This document shows positions 35,332-43,677 of a stretch of DNA of 64,000 nucleotides, in pieces (within the stretch, counting starts at the first letter, position 1; each line of letters starts with the position of its first letter). A program made the translations under genes and the position numbers. This DNA comes from Actinomadura hallensis (GTDB lineage: Bacteria; Actinomycetota; Actinomycetes; Streptosporangiales; Streptosporangiaceae). The notes beneath the pieces are model-generated. The model was given only the letters and a program-made list of their open reading frames with translations. It made no database searches and was not told the DNA's origin. The DNA lies in NCBI RefSeq assembly GCF_006716765.1, contig NZ_VFPO01000001.1, forward strand, positions 2,294,001 to 2,358,000. The letters are read 5' to 3'.

Positions 35332-36789
35332 TCAGCGGGACGCCCTGCGGCGCGCCCGGAAGTGCCGGGGGTCGGGGCGGCGGGTCGCGCGGCGGTAGGC
35401 GAAGGTGAATCCCGGCCAGTTGTTGACGACCTTGCCGTCCTCGGTCATGTACCAGCTCTGGCAGCCCGTCTCCCACACGGTCGAGCGCATCCGCTCCCGC
35501 ATCTCCCGCGTGAACGCGTCCTGCACGTCCGGCCGGACGTCGATCCAGTCGAGCCCGTGGCGGCGCATCGCCTCGACGCAGCCGAGGACGTACCGGAACT
35601 GCGACTCCAGCATGTAGATGATCGAGTTGTGGCCGAGGTTGGTGTACGGCCCGTACAGCAGGAACAGGTTGGGGAAGCCGCTGACCGTGATGCCGAGGTG
35701 GGCCTCGGCGCCGTCGCGCCACGCCTCGTTCAGCTCCAGCCCGTCCCGCCCGACGATCTTCATCGGGGAGAGGAAGTCGCTGGTCCGGAACCCGGTGGCG
35801 TAGACGATGACGTCCACCTCGTACTCGCGCCGCGCGGTCCTGACGCCGCCGGGCGTGATGCTCCGGATCGGGTCGGTGATCAGGTCGACGTGCGGCTTGG
35901 TGAGCGCCGGGTAGTAGTCGTTGGAGATGAGGATGCGCTTGCACCCCATCGGGTAGTCGGGGACGAGGGCCCTGCGCAGTTCCGGGTCGTCCACGGCCTC
36001 CGTGAGCGTGTCCCAGAACCGCTTCTCGACCAGCGACATCAGCTTCGGGTACTTGAAGAACCCGATCGCCCGGGACTCGAACATCGCGTAGATGCGGGCG
36101 CGGTTCAGCTCGTACAGGCCCGGCACCTTCGCCAGGACGGCCTTCTCCCACGCCCGGTACGGCCGGTCCGGTTTGTCGATCACGTAGGGCGCGGACCGCT
36201 GGAACAGCCGCAGCTCCGCCGTCTCCTTGGCGATCTCGGGGACGATCTGCACCGCGCTCGCGCCCGTCCCGATCACCGCGACGCGCCTGCCGCGCAGGTC
36301 GACGCCGTGGTCCCAGCGGGCGGAGTGGAAGCTCGGGCCGGTGAACGTCTCGCGGCCCTCGATCTCCGGCAGGACGGGCCGGTTGAGCTGCCCGCACGCC
36401 GACACCAGCACGTGCGACTCCAGCTCCCCGCCGGTCGTGGAGATCCGCCAGACGGCCCGGTCCTCGTCGAACCGGGCCTCGGTCACCTCGGTGCCGAACC
36501 TGATCTGGCCGAGGACGCCGTACTTGCGTGCGCAGTGCCACAGGTAATCGAGGATCTCCCGCTGCGGGGGGAAGCGCCGCGACCAGTCGGTCTTGCGCTC
36601 GAAGGAGAACGAGTACAGGTGGGACGGCACATCGCAGGCGGCGCCGGGATAGGTGTTGTCCCGCCAGGTGCCGCCCAGGCCGTCGGCCTTCTCCAGGATC
36701 ACCACGTCCCTGATGCCGGCCTGCCTGAACCGGATCGCCATCCCGATCCCGCCGAACCCGCTACCGATGATCACCGCGCTGTGCACCAT
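35332..36789 (-). CDS. Baeyer-Villiger-type flavin monooxygenase
   Basis: 485 residues. FAD-binding GSGFGG (9-14), the Baeyer-Villiger fingerprint FTGPSFHSARW (149-159, FxGxxxHxxxW), NADPH-binding GTGASA and ATGF near the C-terminal third. These enzymes insert oxygen next to ketones to give esters or lactones, and often have broad substrate range. The start ATG 36789 is preceded by a short inverted repeat about 46 bases upstream that may be an operator. Confidence 0.92.
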   Translation of the reverse strand: MVHSAVIIGSGFGGIGMAIRFRQAGIRDVVILEKADGLGGTWRDNTYPGAACDVPSHLYSFSFERKTDWSRRFPPQREILDYLWHCARKYGVLGQIRFGTEVTEARFDEDRAVWRISTTGGELESHVLVSACGQLNRPVLPEIEGRETFTGPSFHSARWDHGVDLRGRRVAVIGTGASAVQIVPEIAKETAELRLFQRSAPYVIDKPDRPYRAWEKAVLAKVPGLYELNRARIYAMFESRAIGFFKYPKLMSLVEKRFWDTLTEAVDDPELRRALVPDYPMGCKRILISNDYYPALTKPHVDLITDPIRSITPGGVRTARREYEVDVIVYATGFRTSDFLSPMKIVGRDGLELNEAWRDGAEAHLGITVSGFPNLFLLYGPYTNLGHNSIIYMLESQFRYVLGCVEAMRRHGLDWIDVRPDVQDAFTREMRERMRSTVWETGCQSWYMTEDGKVVNNWPGFTFAYRRATRRPDPRHFRARRRASR

Positions 36790-36834
36790 GGGCCGTCCCG
36801 AATCTCATTCTGTTGCGGTCTTCCCCGAGCGTAG

Positions 36835-36850
36835 GTGACCACAAGGTCAC
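36835..36850. promoter_or_regulatory. Inverted repeat GTGACC-ACAA-GGTCAC, candidate operator
   Basis: Perfect 6-4-6 inverted repeat upstream of the monooxygenase gene. On the minus strand it lies between TGTTCA and TACGCT, spaced 17 bases, which could be -35 and -10. A TetR-like dimer would fit, but no regulator gene is adjacent. Confidence 0.35.
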
Positions 36851-36975
36851 TGAACAGACGTCCGCGGGGACATCGGCATGGCCGCCGGGACGCGCGGGCG
36901 GACCCGCCGGCCCCGCCGCAGGCTCCCGCCGCCACCCCGATCAGGCCCGCGACCACGGCGGCCGTGCCGCGGCGG

Positions 36976-37977
36976 TCAGGTGTCGACGAACGTCCGCGGG
37001 ACGATGACGCGCAGGGCGTTGCCGCGCAGGCGGATCGAGACCGGGGTGCGGCCGCGGATCTCGCCGTCCACGTCGACCCGCAGCGGCGGATCGGTCTCGA
37101 TCTCCACCTCGGCGGTGGTGAGGAACGCGTCCTCCTTGAGGCTCCGCCACTGGCCGGTGAGGACGTGCCGCGCCGTCGCCGACGCCAGCCGCAGCCGCCG
37201 CTCGTCGCCCAGCCGGTAGACGGCCAGCAGCCGGTCGTCGGGGCTGGCGTCGCGGGCGATGCGCTGCCCGCTGTGGTGGGCGCCGTTGGCGATGTTGAGC
37301 TGGTGCGTCATCAGCTCGGTGGTCCGGCCGCCGACCGTGACGCGGGCGGTGAAGGCGCGGTGCCGGGGCAGCAGGCGCGCCGCCGTCAGCGCGTAGGCGC
37401 CGCGGCCGAGGACCCGCTTCAGCCCGTGCGGCACGTGCTCGGCGACGTGCACCGACACCCCGAGGCTCACCATGTTCGCGAAGATGTGCTCGCGGTCGTC
37501 GCGGGAGCCGTCGTCCTGCGGGTCGCCGGTGCTCGTGAACCAGCCGACGTCCACGTCGGCGACCTTCCCGCCGCCCGGCGCGGCGACGGCGAGCGTCCGG
37601 ACCGCGCTCTTCAGGTCCATCGGCAGCTCCAGGCTGCGGGCGAAGTTGTTGGTCGTGCCGAGCGGCAGCACGCCGAGCGCGATGTCGCGGTGCGCCAGAT
37701 GCCCGACCGCCTCGGCGATCGTGCCGTCCCCGCCGCCGACGACGACGAGGTCGGGCTCCATCGCGAGGATCTCGGTGAACAGCTCCCGCAGCCGGGACGG
37801 GTCGGTGACGGGGAGCACCCGCGCGAACTCCAGGCCCGACTCGCGCAGCATCCGGTGGGCGCGGGCGTACAGGTGGCGGCCGCGCCGCGAGCGGGAGTTG
37901 ACCACCAGGACGGCGCGCCCGCCGTCCGCGATCGCCGACTGCAGCTCGGCCTTGCTCCGCATCCCGGCGCTCCGCAT
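36976..37977 (-). CDS. Diacylglycerol kinase-family lipid kinase
   Basis: 333 residues of the DAGK catalytic family: VLVVNSRSRRGR at the N-terminus, the VVVGGGDGTIAEAV motif around residue 82, and GVLPLGTTNNFARSLELP, where the ATP-binding and catalytic region lies. The C-terminal half carries DVDGEIRGRTPVSI as in YegS/DgkB lipid kinases. It would phosphorylate diacylglycerol or a related lipid at the membrane. ATG 37962 is an alternative start, 5 codons inside. Confidence 0.88.
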   Translation of the reverse strand: MRSAGMRSKAELQSAIADGGRAVLVVNSRSRRGRHLYARAHRMLRESGLEFARVLPVTDPSRLRELFTEILAMEPDLVVVGGGDGTIAEAVGHLAHRDIALGVLPLGTTNNFARSLELPMDLKSAVRTLAVAAPGGGKVADVDVGWFTSTGDPQDDGSRDDREHIFANMVSLGVSVHVAEHVPHGLKRVLGRGAYALTAARLLPRHRAFTARVTVGGRTTELMTHQLNIANGAHHSGQRIARDASPDDRLLAVYRLGDERRLRLASATARHVLTGQWRSLKEDAFLTTAEVEIETDPPLRVDVDGEIRGRTPVSIRLRGNALRVIVPRTFVDT

Positions 37978-38104
37978 CTCGACCGGCCGCCCTTCGTCCG
38001 CGTCATCTACAGGGAAACGTCAACCGGAACACCGGTCCGGGCTTGATGAACCGATGACCCGCCGTTGAAACATACTGCCCCGATAGGTCCGGCCGACCTG
38101 CCGG

Positions 38105-38132
38105 TGGACATCACTTGATCTCCCACTAGGGT
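38105..38132 (+). promoter_or_regulatory. Leaderless promoter of the amidohydrolase gene
   Basis: TGGACA (38105-38110, 5 of 6 matches to TTGACA), a 16-base spacer, and TAGGGT (38127-38132) end 6 bases before the GTG start. No ribosome-binding site is present. This is the best-formed promoter in the window. Confidence 0.65.
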
Positions 38133-38138
38133 CGGGTC

Positions 38139-39041
38139 GTGACCGAACCTCGTTCTGCTTCACCTCTCTCCGACTCCGGCGTCGCCGCGTTCTGGCGTGC
38201 GCTCGGACTGCCCGGCATCTTCGACGTCCACGTCCACTTCATGCCGCAGCGGCTCATGAGCGCGGTATGGGAGTACTTCGACGAGGCGGGTCCGCTGATC
38301 GGCGCCCGCTGGCCCATCCGGTACCGGGACTCGGAGGAGGAGCGCCTGGCGTTCCTGCGCGGTCTCGGCGTCCGCGCGTTCACCTCGCTGGTGTATCCGC
38401 ACCGCCCCGGCATGGCCGATTCGCTGAACGAGTGGGCCGCGGGGTTCGCCGCCCGCGTCCCCGAGTGCATCCAGACCGCGACGTTCTATCCCGAGCCCGG
38501 CGTGGAGGAATACGTGGTCCGGGCGATCGACGCGGGGGCCCGGCTCTTCAAGGTCCACCTCCAGGTCGGCGGGTACGACCCGCGCGTCAAGGAGCTGGAC
38601 CCGGTGTGGGGGACGCTCGCCGACGCCGGGGTGCCCGCGCTCGTCCACGCCGGATCGGGGCCCGTCGCCAACGGCTACACCGGTCCGGGGCCGTTCGGCG
38701 AGGTCCTCGCGCGGCACCCGCGCCTCACCACGATCGTCGCGCACATGGGCGCGCCGGAGTTCGACGGTTTCTTCGCCCTGGCCGACCGCTACGAGCGCGT
38801 CCACCTGGACACGACGATGGCCTTCACCCGGTTCGGGGAGCTCGGCGTCTTCCCGCGGGAGCTGAGGCCCCGCCTGCGCGAGCTCGGCCTGGCGGGACGC
38901 GTCCTGTTCGGCACGGACTTCCCCAACATCCCGTACGAGTACGCGCACCAGCTGGAGTCGCTGGTCGAGCTCGACCTCGGCGACGACTGGCTCCGCTCCG
39001 TCTGCTGGCACGGCCCCGCGGCGTTCTTCGGCCTGCCCTGA
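38139..39041 (+). CDS. Amidohydrolase 2-family metal-dependent hydrolase
   Basis: 300 residues. The metal-binding HxH is FDVHVHF (H31, H33); further ligands appear in KVHLQVGGYDPR, LVHAGSGP, IVAHMGAPE and the C-terminal LFGTDFPN Asp. This is the TIM-barrel pattern of the amidohydrolase-related (ACMSD-like) family, which decarboxylates or hydrolyses aromatic or lactone substrates. The substrate is unknown. The GTG start is supported by a promoter whose -10 box ends 6 bases upstream. Confidence 0.85.
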   Translation: MTEPRSASPLSDSGVAAFWRALGLPGIFDVHVHFMPQRLMSAVWEYFDEAGPLIGARWPIRYRDSEEERLAFLRGLGVRAFTSLVYPHRPGMADSLNEWAAGFAARVPECIQTATFYPEPGVEEYVVRAIDAGARLFKVHLQVGGYDPRVKELDPVWGTLADAGVPALVHAGSGPVANGYTGPGPFGEVLARHPRLTTIVAHMGAPEFDGFFALADRYERVHLDTTMAFTRFGELGVFPRELRPRLRELGLAGRVLFGTDFPNIPYEYAHQLESLVELDLGDDWLRSVCWHGPAAFFGLP

Positions 39042-39082
39042 CCCGCCCGGGACCCGTTCCGCGAGTCTTCGGTTTCACGAGT

Positions 39083-39355
39083 TTTCACACCGGGCTGCTG
39101 GTCACCGGCCGCCGCCCGGGGCGCGGCGCCCGCGGGGACGAGCCGCTCACCGGCTGGGCCGCCGACTGGACGTTCGCGGAGGGCCAGCAGATCGTGCACG
39201 GCTGGAACGCCGCCGTCGCGCAGAGCGGCCCGGACGTCCACGCCGTGAACGCGAGCCACAACGGCGCCGTCCCCGAAGGCGGATCGGCGACCTTCGGGTT
39301 CCAGGCCGGCGGCGCGGCCCCCGGCGCGACGGCCGTCGCCTGCGCGGCCGGCTGA
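39083..39355 (+). pseudogene. Remnant of a family 2 carbohydrate-binding module (CBM2)
   Basis: In this frame the C-terminal two thirds of a CBM2 are readable: LTGWAADWTF, then GWNAAVAQSG, VNASHNGAVPEGGSATFGF, and a final ACAAG. The aromatic residues and the order match CBM2 (W-x-x-x-W-T-F, GWNA, G-x-S-x-x-F-G-F). No start codon or signal peptide precedes it. The frame upstream runs into the amidohydrolase gene, and the N-terminal strands are missing or unrecognisable. The second Trp (usually WNG) is HNG here. It is best read as the tail of a lost secreted glycoside hydrolase or chitin/cellulose-binding protein. Confidence 0.6.
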
Positions 39356-39439
39356 CACGGCCGCGCACCGCCGGACCCGCGTCGGGCCGCCGTCGCCCAT
39401 GGCCCTCGTGACGGCGGCCCGACGCGGCCGGGAGCTGCT

Positions 39440-40516
39440 TCAGTGGTCGCAGGGGGCGCGGCCCGCGTGCCGGTGCGGGACCCGCGCGTCGCTCACGTGG
39501 CGGGGGCCGTGCGGGTCGTCGCAGTGGTCGTCGCCGTCGCCGGACGGCTCGCCCACGTGGTCGACCTCCAGGGTCGTGTGGGTGATCCCGTACGAGACCC
39601 GGAGCAGTTCCTGCAGGTCGCGGCGGACGGCGTGGCAGTCGCCCCCGCTGTCGACCAGCACGTGCGCCGACAGCGCCGTGTAGCCGGAGCTGACCTCCCA
39701 CACGTGCAGGTCGTGCACCTCCTCCACGCAGGGGCGCCCCGCCAGCCTGGCGCCCAGCTCGGACGGGTCGATGCCCGCCGGCGCGGCCTCCATGAGGACC
39801 CGGCCCGCGTCCCGCAGCAGCCCGTACCCCGCCTTGAGCATCAGCGCCGCCACCAGCAGCGAGGCGATCGCGTCGGCGCGGTCGAAGCCGGTCGTCCACA
39901 CCACCAGGCCCGCGATGGCCGTGGCGATGAACGCGAACAGGTCGTTGAGGATGTGCTGGAACGCGCCCTCGACGTTCAGGCTGGTCCGGTCGGCCCTGCT
40001 GATCAGCCAGGTCGCCGCGATGTTGACGGCGATGCCGGCCAGCGCCGTCCAGAACACGAACTGGCCCTCGACGGGATGCGGCTCGAGCAGCCGCCGGACG
40101 CCCTCGTAGACGAAGTAGACGGTGAGCAGGATCAGTGTCAGCCCGTTGAGCTGCGCCGAAAGGATCTCGGCGCGGCGCAGCCCGTAGGTGAAGCCGCCCT
40201 TGGGCGGGCGCGCCGCGATCCGCATCGCGACCAGCGCCAGCGCGATCGCGAACGCGTCGGTCATCATGTGTGCGGCGTCGGTGATCAGCGCCAGCGATCC
40301 GGAGAGGTAGCCGATGACCACCTCGCCCGCCATGAAGGCGAGGATCAGCGCCAGCGCGGCGCCCAGCAGCCGCCGGTCGGCGCCCGCCGACACGGTGTGC
40401 CCGTGGCCGTGGCCGTGTCTGTGGCCGTGCCTGTGTCCGCTGGCGTGCCCGTGACCGCGGGCGCGCCGGCGCAGGAGCGCGCGGCGGCTCGTTTCGTCCT
40501 CCCTGTCCCCGGTCAT
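39440..40516 (-). CDS. Cation diffusion facilitator (CzcD/ZitB-type) metal exporter
   Basis: 358 residues. The His-rich cytoplasmic N-terminus (repeated GHRHGHRHGHGHGH) is followed by six membrane helices with the CDF metal site SLALITDAAHMMTDA (H-x-x-x-D) in helix 2 and HILNDLFAF (H-x-x-x-D) in helix 5. The C-terminal domain contains VHDLHVWEVSSGYTALSAHV. A second His/Asp-rich tail follows (DDHCDDPHGPRHV). It exports Zn2+ or similar divalent metal from the cytoplasm. It overlaps the ArsR regulator by ATGA and would be induced by metal. Confidence 0.93.
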   Translation of the reverse strand: MTGDREDETSRRALLRRRARGHGHASGHRHGHRHGHGHGHTVSAGADRRLLGAALALILAFMAGEVVIGYLSGSLALITDAAHMMTDAFAIALALVAMRIAARPPKGGFTYGLRRAEILSAQLNGLTLILLTVYFVYEGVRRLLEPHPVEGQFVFWTALAGIAVNIAATWLISRADRTSLNVEGAFQHILNDLFAFIATAIAGLVVWTTGFDRADAIASLLVAALMLKAGYGLLRDAGRVLMEAAPAGIDPSELGARLAGRPCVEEVHDLHVWEVSSGYTALSAHVLVDSGGDCHAVRRDLQELLRVSYGITHTTLEVDHVGEPSGDGDDHCDDPHGPRHVSDARVPHRHAGRAPCDH

Positions 40517-40902
40517 GTGCCTTCCTCCCCGTGGCCGACGTGGGTGAGGGCGAGATCGAGCAGCATCCGGACGTGCGAGTCGGCCAGCCGGTAGTAGGCC
40601 CTCCGGCCGGCTCTGCGGACCCGGACGACGCGGTTGGCGCGCAGCAGGCGCAGCGAGTGCGAGACCGCCGACTCCGAGTGCCCGCAGGCGGCGGCGATGT
40701 CGCACACGCACATCTCCCCGCCCTCCAGCAGCGCCGTGATCACCCTCAGCCGCCCGGGATCGGACAGCAGCCCGAACACCTGCGCCAGCTCGGCGATCGT
40801 CTCCGCGTCCGGCAGGGCGTCGGTGACGAGGGCGACCTTCTCAGGATCGACCACCCGGGCGGTGCACGCGTCGGCGGGGGTGACATCTGAAAGGCTGCTC
40901 AT
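40513..40902 (-). CDS. ArsR/SmtB-family metal-sensing repressor
   Basis: 129 residues with a winged helix (LSDPGRLRVITALLEGGEMCVCDIAAACGHSESAVSHSLRLL). Two known types of metal site are visible. One is the alpha-3 CVCD (C65, C67, D68). The other is the alpha-5 D-x-H-x10-H-x-x-H (D108, H110, H121, H124), the CzrA/SmtB zinc pattern. Zinc, cobalt or nickel sensing is likely. The ATG has no ribosome-binding site, and TATATT lies 7 bases upstream, so the mRNA is probably leaderless. The operator overlaps this promoter. Confidence 0.92.
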   Translation of the reverse strand: MSSLSDVTPADACTARVVDPEKVALVTDALPDAETIAELAQVFGLLSDPGRLRVITALLEGGEMCVCDIAAACGHSESAVSHSLRLLRANRVVRVRRAGRRAYYRLADSHVRMLLDLALTHVGHGEEGT

Positions 40903-40915
40903 ATGAACAAATATA

Positions 40916-40941
40916 CCTGACGTGCATCAATGCAGGTCAGG
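40916..40941. promoter_or_regulatory. 12-2-12 inverted repeat, probable operator of the ArsR-CDF operon
   Basis: CCTGACGTGCAT-CA-ATGCAGGTCAGG is a 12-2-12 inverted repeat with one mismatch per arm, the geometry of SmtB/CzrA operators. It abuts the -10 box TATATT of the arsR-like gene and covers the -35 region. Its other end overlaps the stop codon of the upstream lipoprotein gene (40937-40939), so it could also act as that gene's terminator hairpin. Confidence 0.65.
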
Positions 40942-41998
40942 AGGCCACCGGGACCGGCTCCTCCTCCGGCGGCGGCAGCGAGACCGGGCCCTGGGACGGC
41001 CCGCCGGTGCCCGCGCCCGACGGGCCCCCGCCGCCCGTACCCGGGTCCTGCGAGGTCACGCCGGGTGAGGCGGGGGAGTCTCCGTCCCCGCTCTCCGGCG
41101 ATGGTACGCCGGGCGTCCCCGCCCCCGACGGCTCGGTCCCGGAGGTCTCCCCGCCCGGTGTCCCGGTCGCCGGCGGCACGGTCCCGGGGGACTCCGGGCC
41201 GGAGTCGCCGGGCGACGGCGTGCCGGAGTCGGGCGCCCCCGTCTCCGTCGCCGGAAGCGGGGCCGGGGGCCCGTCGGCCTCGCCCCCGGTGGCGCGGGGC
41301 CGCTCGAACCCCATCGTGCCCTCCGGATCGACCAGGGTGAAGGAGGAGATCGTCCCCTTTCCGGAATCCCTGGGCTGGATCTCGGTCACATTCCGCTTCT
41401 CGAATCCCGGCCAGGATCGGCCAGTGTAGGTCGCGCCCTCCGCGGAGATCTTTTTATCCGGCGGTGTCAGGGGATTCCCGCAATTGCACTTGACCGCGGG
41501 CACTCCGTAACCATTGACCAGAACGCCCATTCCGGCCTGCAGCACGGCGGGCCCGCTGGCGGGCTCGCCGTCCCGGTAGCCGTGGTTGGTCACCAGCGTG
41601 TCGGTGCGCAGCAGGACCGGCGTCAGCCGCGAGACGTACCGCGGGATGTCGTCCACCGGAATCCCCTGGACCCGCGCCCACGCCCGCGCCTTGTCCGGAT
41701 TGGCCTGCAGGAACGCGATCAGCTGCTGCGGGTCGCACGTCGCCTCCCGGCGCGTCCCCCCGTACAGGCCGGGGGAGTCGCCGGCGGCGGTCCCGCCCGC
41801 CTGCGGACGCCTCTTCACGTCGGCCTCGTCGGTGCCGGACATCAGCGTGTACGGGTCCGGACCCGGCGTCCCCACCGTCAGCCGGGTGATGGTGGCCCCC
41901 GCGTCCCCGCACCCGGTCAGCACTCCCGCGGCCAGTGCGAGCGCCGCGACGGCCCCCGCCGCCCCGCGCCGGGAAATTGATGAATGAATCTCCGCCAT
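40937..41998 (-). CDS. Lipoprotein with DUF6777-like domain
   Basis: 353 residues. The signal peptide ends in a lipobox LTGC (Cys about residue 30). A globular domain of about 200 residues follows, with YTLMSGTDEADV, GLYGGTRREATCDPQQLIAFLQANPDKARAWARVQG and VKCNCGNPLTPP. From about residue 240 to the end is a Pro/Gly/Ser/Thr-rich low-complexity tail. In actinomycetes such DUF6777 proteins often sit beside Ser/Thr kinases, as here (divergent kinase 136 bases away). Function is unknown; extracytoplasmic sensing for the kinase is a guess. ATG 41998 has a GGGAGAG upstream. Confidence 0.75.
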   Translation of the reverse strand: MAEIHSSISRRGAAGAVAALALAAGVLTGCGDAGATITRLTVGTPGPDPYTLMSGTDEADVKRRPQAGGTAAGDSPGLYGGTRREATCDPQQLIAFLQANPDKARAWARVQGIPVDDIPRYVSRLTPVLLRTDTLVTNHGYRDGEPASGPAVLQAGMGVLVNGYGVPAVKCNCGNPLTPPDKKISAEGATYTGRSWPGFEKRNVTEIQPRDSGKGTISSFTLVDPEGTMGFERPRATGGEADGPPAPLPATETGAPDSGTPSPGDSGPESPGTVPPATGTPGGETSGTEPSGAGTPGVPSPESGDGDSPASPGVTSQDPGTGGGGPSGAGTGGPSQGPVSLPPPEEEPVPVAS

Positions 41999-42133
41999 GC
42001 CTTGTCTCTCCCGCTCCGGGCTCCCCGAACCTATACTCTTTGATGCCGGGCGGAGCGGATTTGTGCCCGGTGGAATGCGGAGTTTTCTCACCGGCCGCCG
42101 GGCCGGTATCCGGGGACCCGGACGGGGGTGGGA

Positions 42134-43672
42134 ATGGCGGGCCCGATTCCCCTCACCGCGGACGATCCGGCCCGCCTCGGCGGCTGGGAACTGCTCGGCC
42201 GCATCGGTGCCGGCGGCCAGGGCGTGGTGTACCTCGGACGCCCCGCCGAGCCCGGCGGCGGACCGTCCCGCGTGGCGGTGAAGCTCCTGCACGCCCGGCT
42301 GCTCGGCGACGCGAACGCCCGCGAGCGGTTCGTCCGGGAGCTGGCCCTGCTCCAGCGCGTCGCGGGGTTCTGCACCGCGCAGATGCTGGAGGCCGACATG
42401 GCCGGGGACCGGCCCTACATCGTCAGCGAGTACGTTCCAGGGCGGTCGCTGCGCGCGCTCGTCCAGGAGGAGGGGCCCCGCACCGGCGCCGACCTCGACC
42501 GCCTCGCGATCAGCTCGGTGACGGCGCTGTCGGCCATCCACCGCGCCAACGTCGTGCACCGCGACTTCAAGCCGCAGAACGTCCTGATGGGGCCCGACGG
42601 CCCGCGCGTGATCGACTTCGGCGTCGCCCGGGCGTTCGACACCGGGTCCACCCTGACCAGCCAGGTCGTCGGCACGCCCGCCTACATGGCGCCCGAGCAG
42701 TTCTCCGGCCGCGTCGGGCCCGCCACCGACCTGTTCGCGTGGGCGGGCACGCTGCTGTTCGCCGCCACCGGCCGCGACCCGTTCGCCGGCGGCCCGCTGC
42801 CCGCCGTCATGTACCGGATCATGCACGAGACGCCCGACCTGAGCGCCCTGCCCGGACCGCTCGCCGAGGTCGCCGCCGCCTGCCTCGCCAAGGACCCGAA
42901 GGCCCGCCCGGCCTCGGAGGACGTCCTGCTGTGGCTCCTCGGCGAACGCGACGCGCACCCCCGCCGGGAGACCGCAGCGAGGACCGGCCCCGGCCCGACG
43001 GCGCGGAACCCCGGCCCCACGGCCGTCCCGCCCGGCTTCACGGCACCCGGCATGGACGGAGCCGGACCCGCGGACGCGCCGACCGCCCGCTACACGAAGG
43101 ACCTGCCGGGCGGCGCGGAACCCGCGACGCAGGCACCGCCCTCACCGGGCGGCCCGCCGCCCGCCCAGGGCCCCGGCGCCCCGGACACGCGGCGGGCGCC
43201 GTGGCCGCAGAGCATCGGCGGGCCCTCCGGACCCGCGTACGGCCCGGCCGCCGACCCTGCCGCCGGCCCGGCCGCGGCGGGGCGGCGTCCGCGCCCGGCG
43301 TTGCGGCGCGGCCCGGCGCTGCTGGTCGGGCTCGGCCTCGCGGGGCTGCTCGCCGCGCTGGACGTCGCGGCCCTCGCCATCCTCATCGCGCGGCCCGCCC
43401 TCAGCGAGGGCGCCCGGGGCGGTCTGCTGCCCGTCGTCGCGTCGTCGTTCGTCGTCCTGGCGGTGGTCACGCTGGCGGCGGTGATCCTCGCCTGGCGCGG
43501 CGGCCGCGCCGCCGCCTGGACGGTGATGGGCGCCCGCGTCGCCCGCGTCGCGATGTGGGGCGCATGGGGCGCGCTCGTCGAGATCCAGGCGTCCGCCCTG
43601 GCGGGCCACGCCGTCCTCACCGCCGTGGTGGTCCTCCTCATCGCCCGGGCCCTCTCCCGGTCCCCCGTCTGA
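42134..43672 (+). CDS. Membrane Ser/Thr protein kinase (PknB-like catalytic domain)
   Basis: About 512 residues. The kinase domain (1 to about 275) has the Gly loop GRIGAGGQGVVYLG, VAVKLL with the ATP lysine, HRDFKPQN in the catalytic loop (about residue 140), DFGVA, GTPAYMAPEQ and DLFAWAGTLLFAATG. A Pro-rich linker follows, then four C-terminal membrane helices (LLVGLGLAGLLAALDVAALAI and later). Most actinobacterial Pkn kinases have one helix and an external sensor; this one has four helices and no clear external domain. The divergent lipoprotein may supply sensing. ATG 42134 or GTG 42128 is the start. Confidence 0.9.
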   Translation: MAGPIPLTADDPARLGGWELLGRIGAGGQGVVYLGRPAEPGGGPSRVAVKLLHARLLGDANARERFVRELALLQRVAGFCTAQMLEADMAGDRPYIVSEYVPGRSLRALVQEEGPRTGADLDRLAISSVTALSAIHRANVVHRDFKPQNVLMGPDGPRVIDFGVARAFDTGSTLTSQVVGTPAYMAPEQFSGRVGPATDLFAWAGTLLFAATGRDPFAGGPLPAVMYRIMHETPDLSALPGPLAEVAAACLAKDPKARPASEDVLLWLLGERDAHPRRETAARTGPGPTARNPGPTAVPPGFTAPGMDGAGPADAPTARYTKDLPGGAEPATQAPPSPGGPPPAQGPGAPDTRRAPWPQSIGGPSGPAYGPAADPAAGPAAAGRRPRPALRRGPALLVGLGLAGLLAALDVAALAILIARPALSEGARGGLLPVVASSFVVLAVVTLAAVILAWRGGRAAAWTVMGARVARVAMWGAWGALVEIQASALAGHAVLTAVVVLLIARALSRSPV

Positions 43673-43677
43673 CCGGC

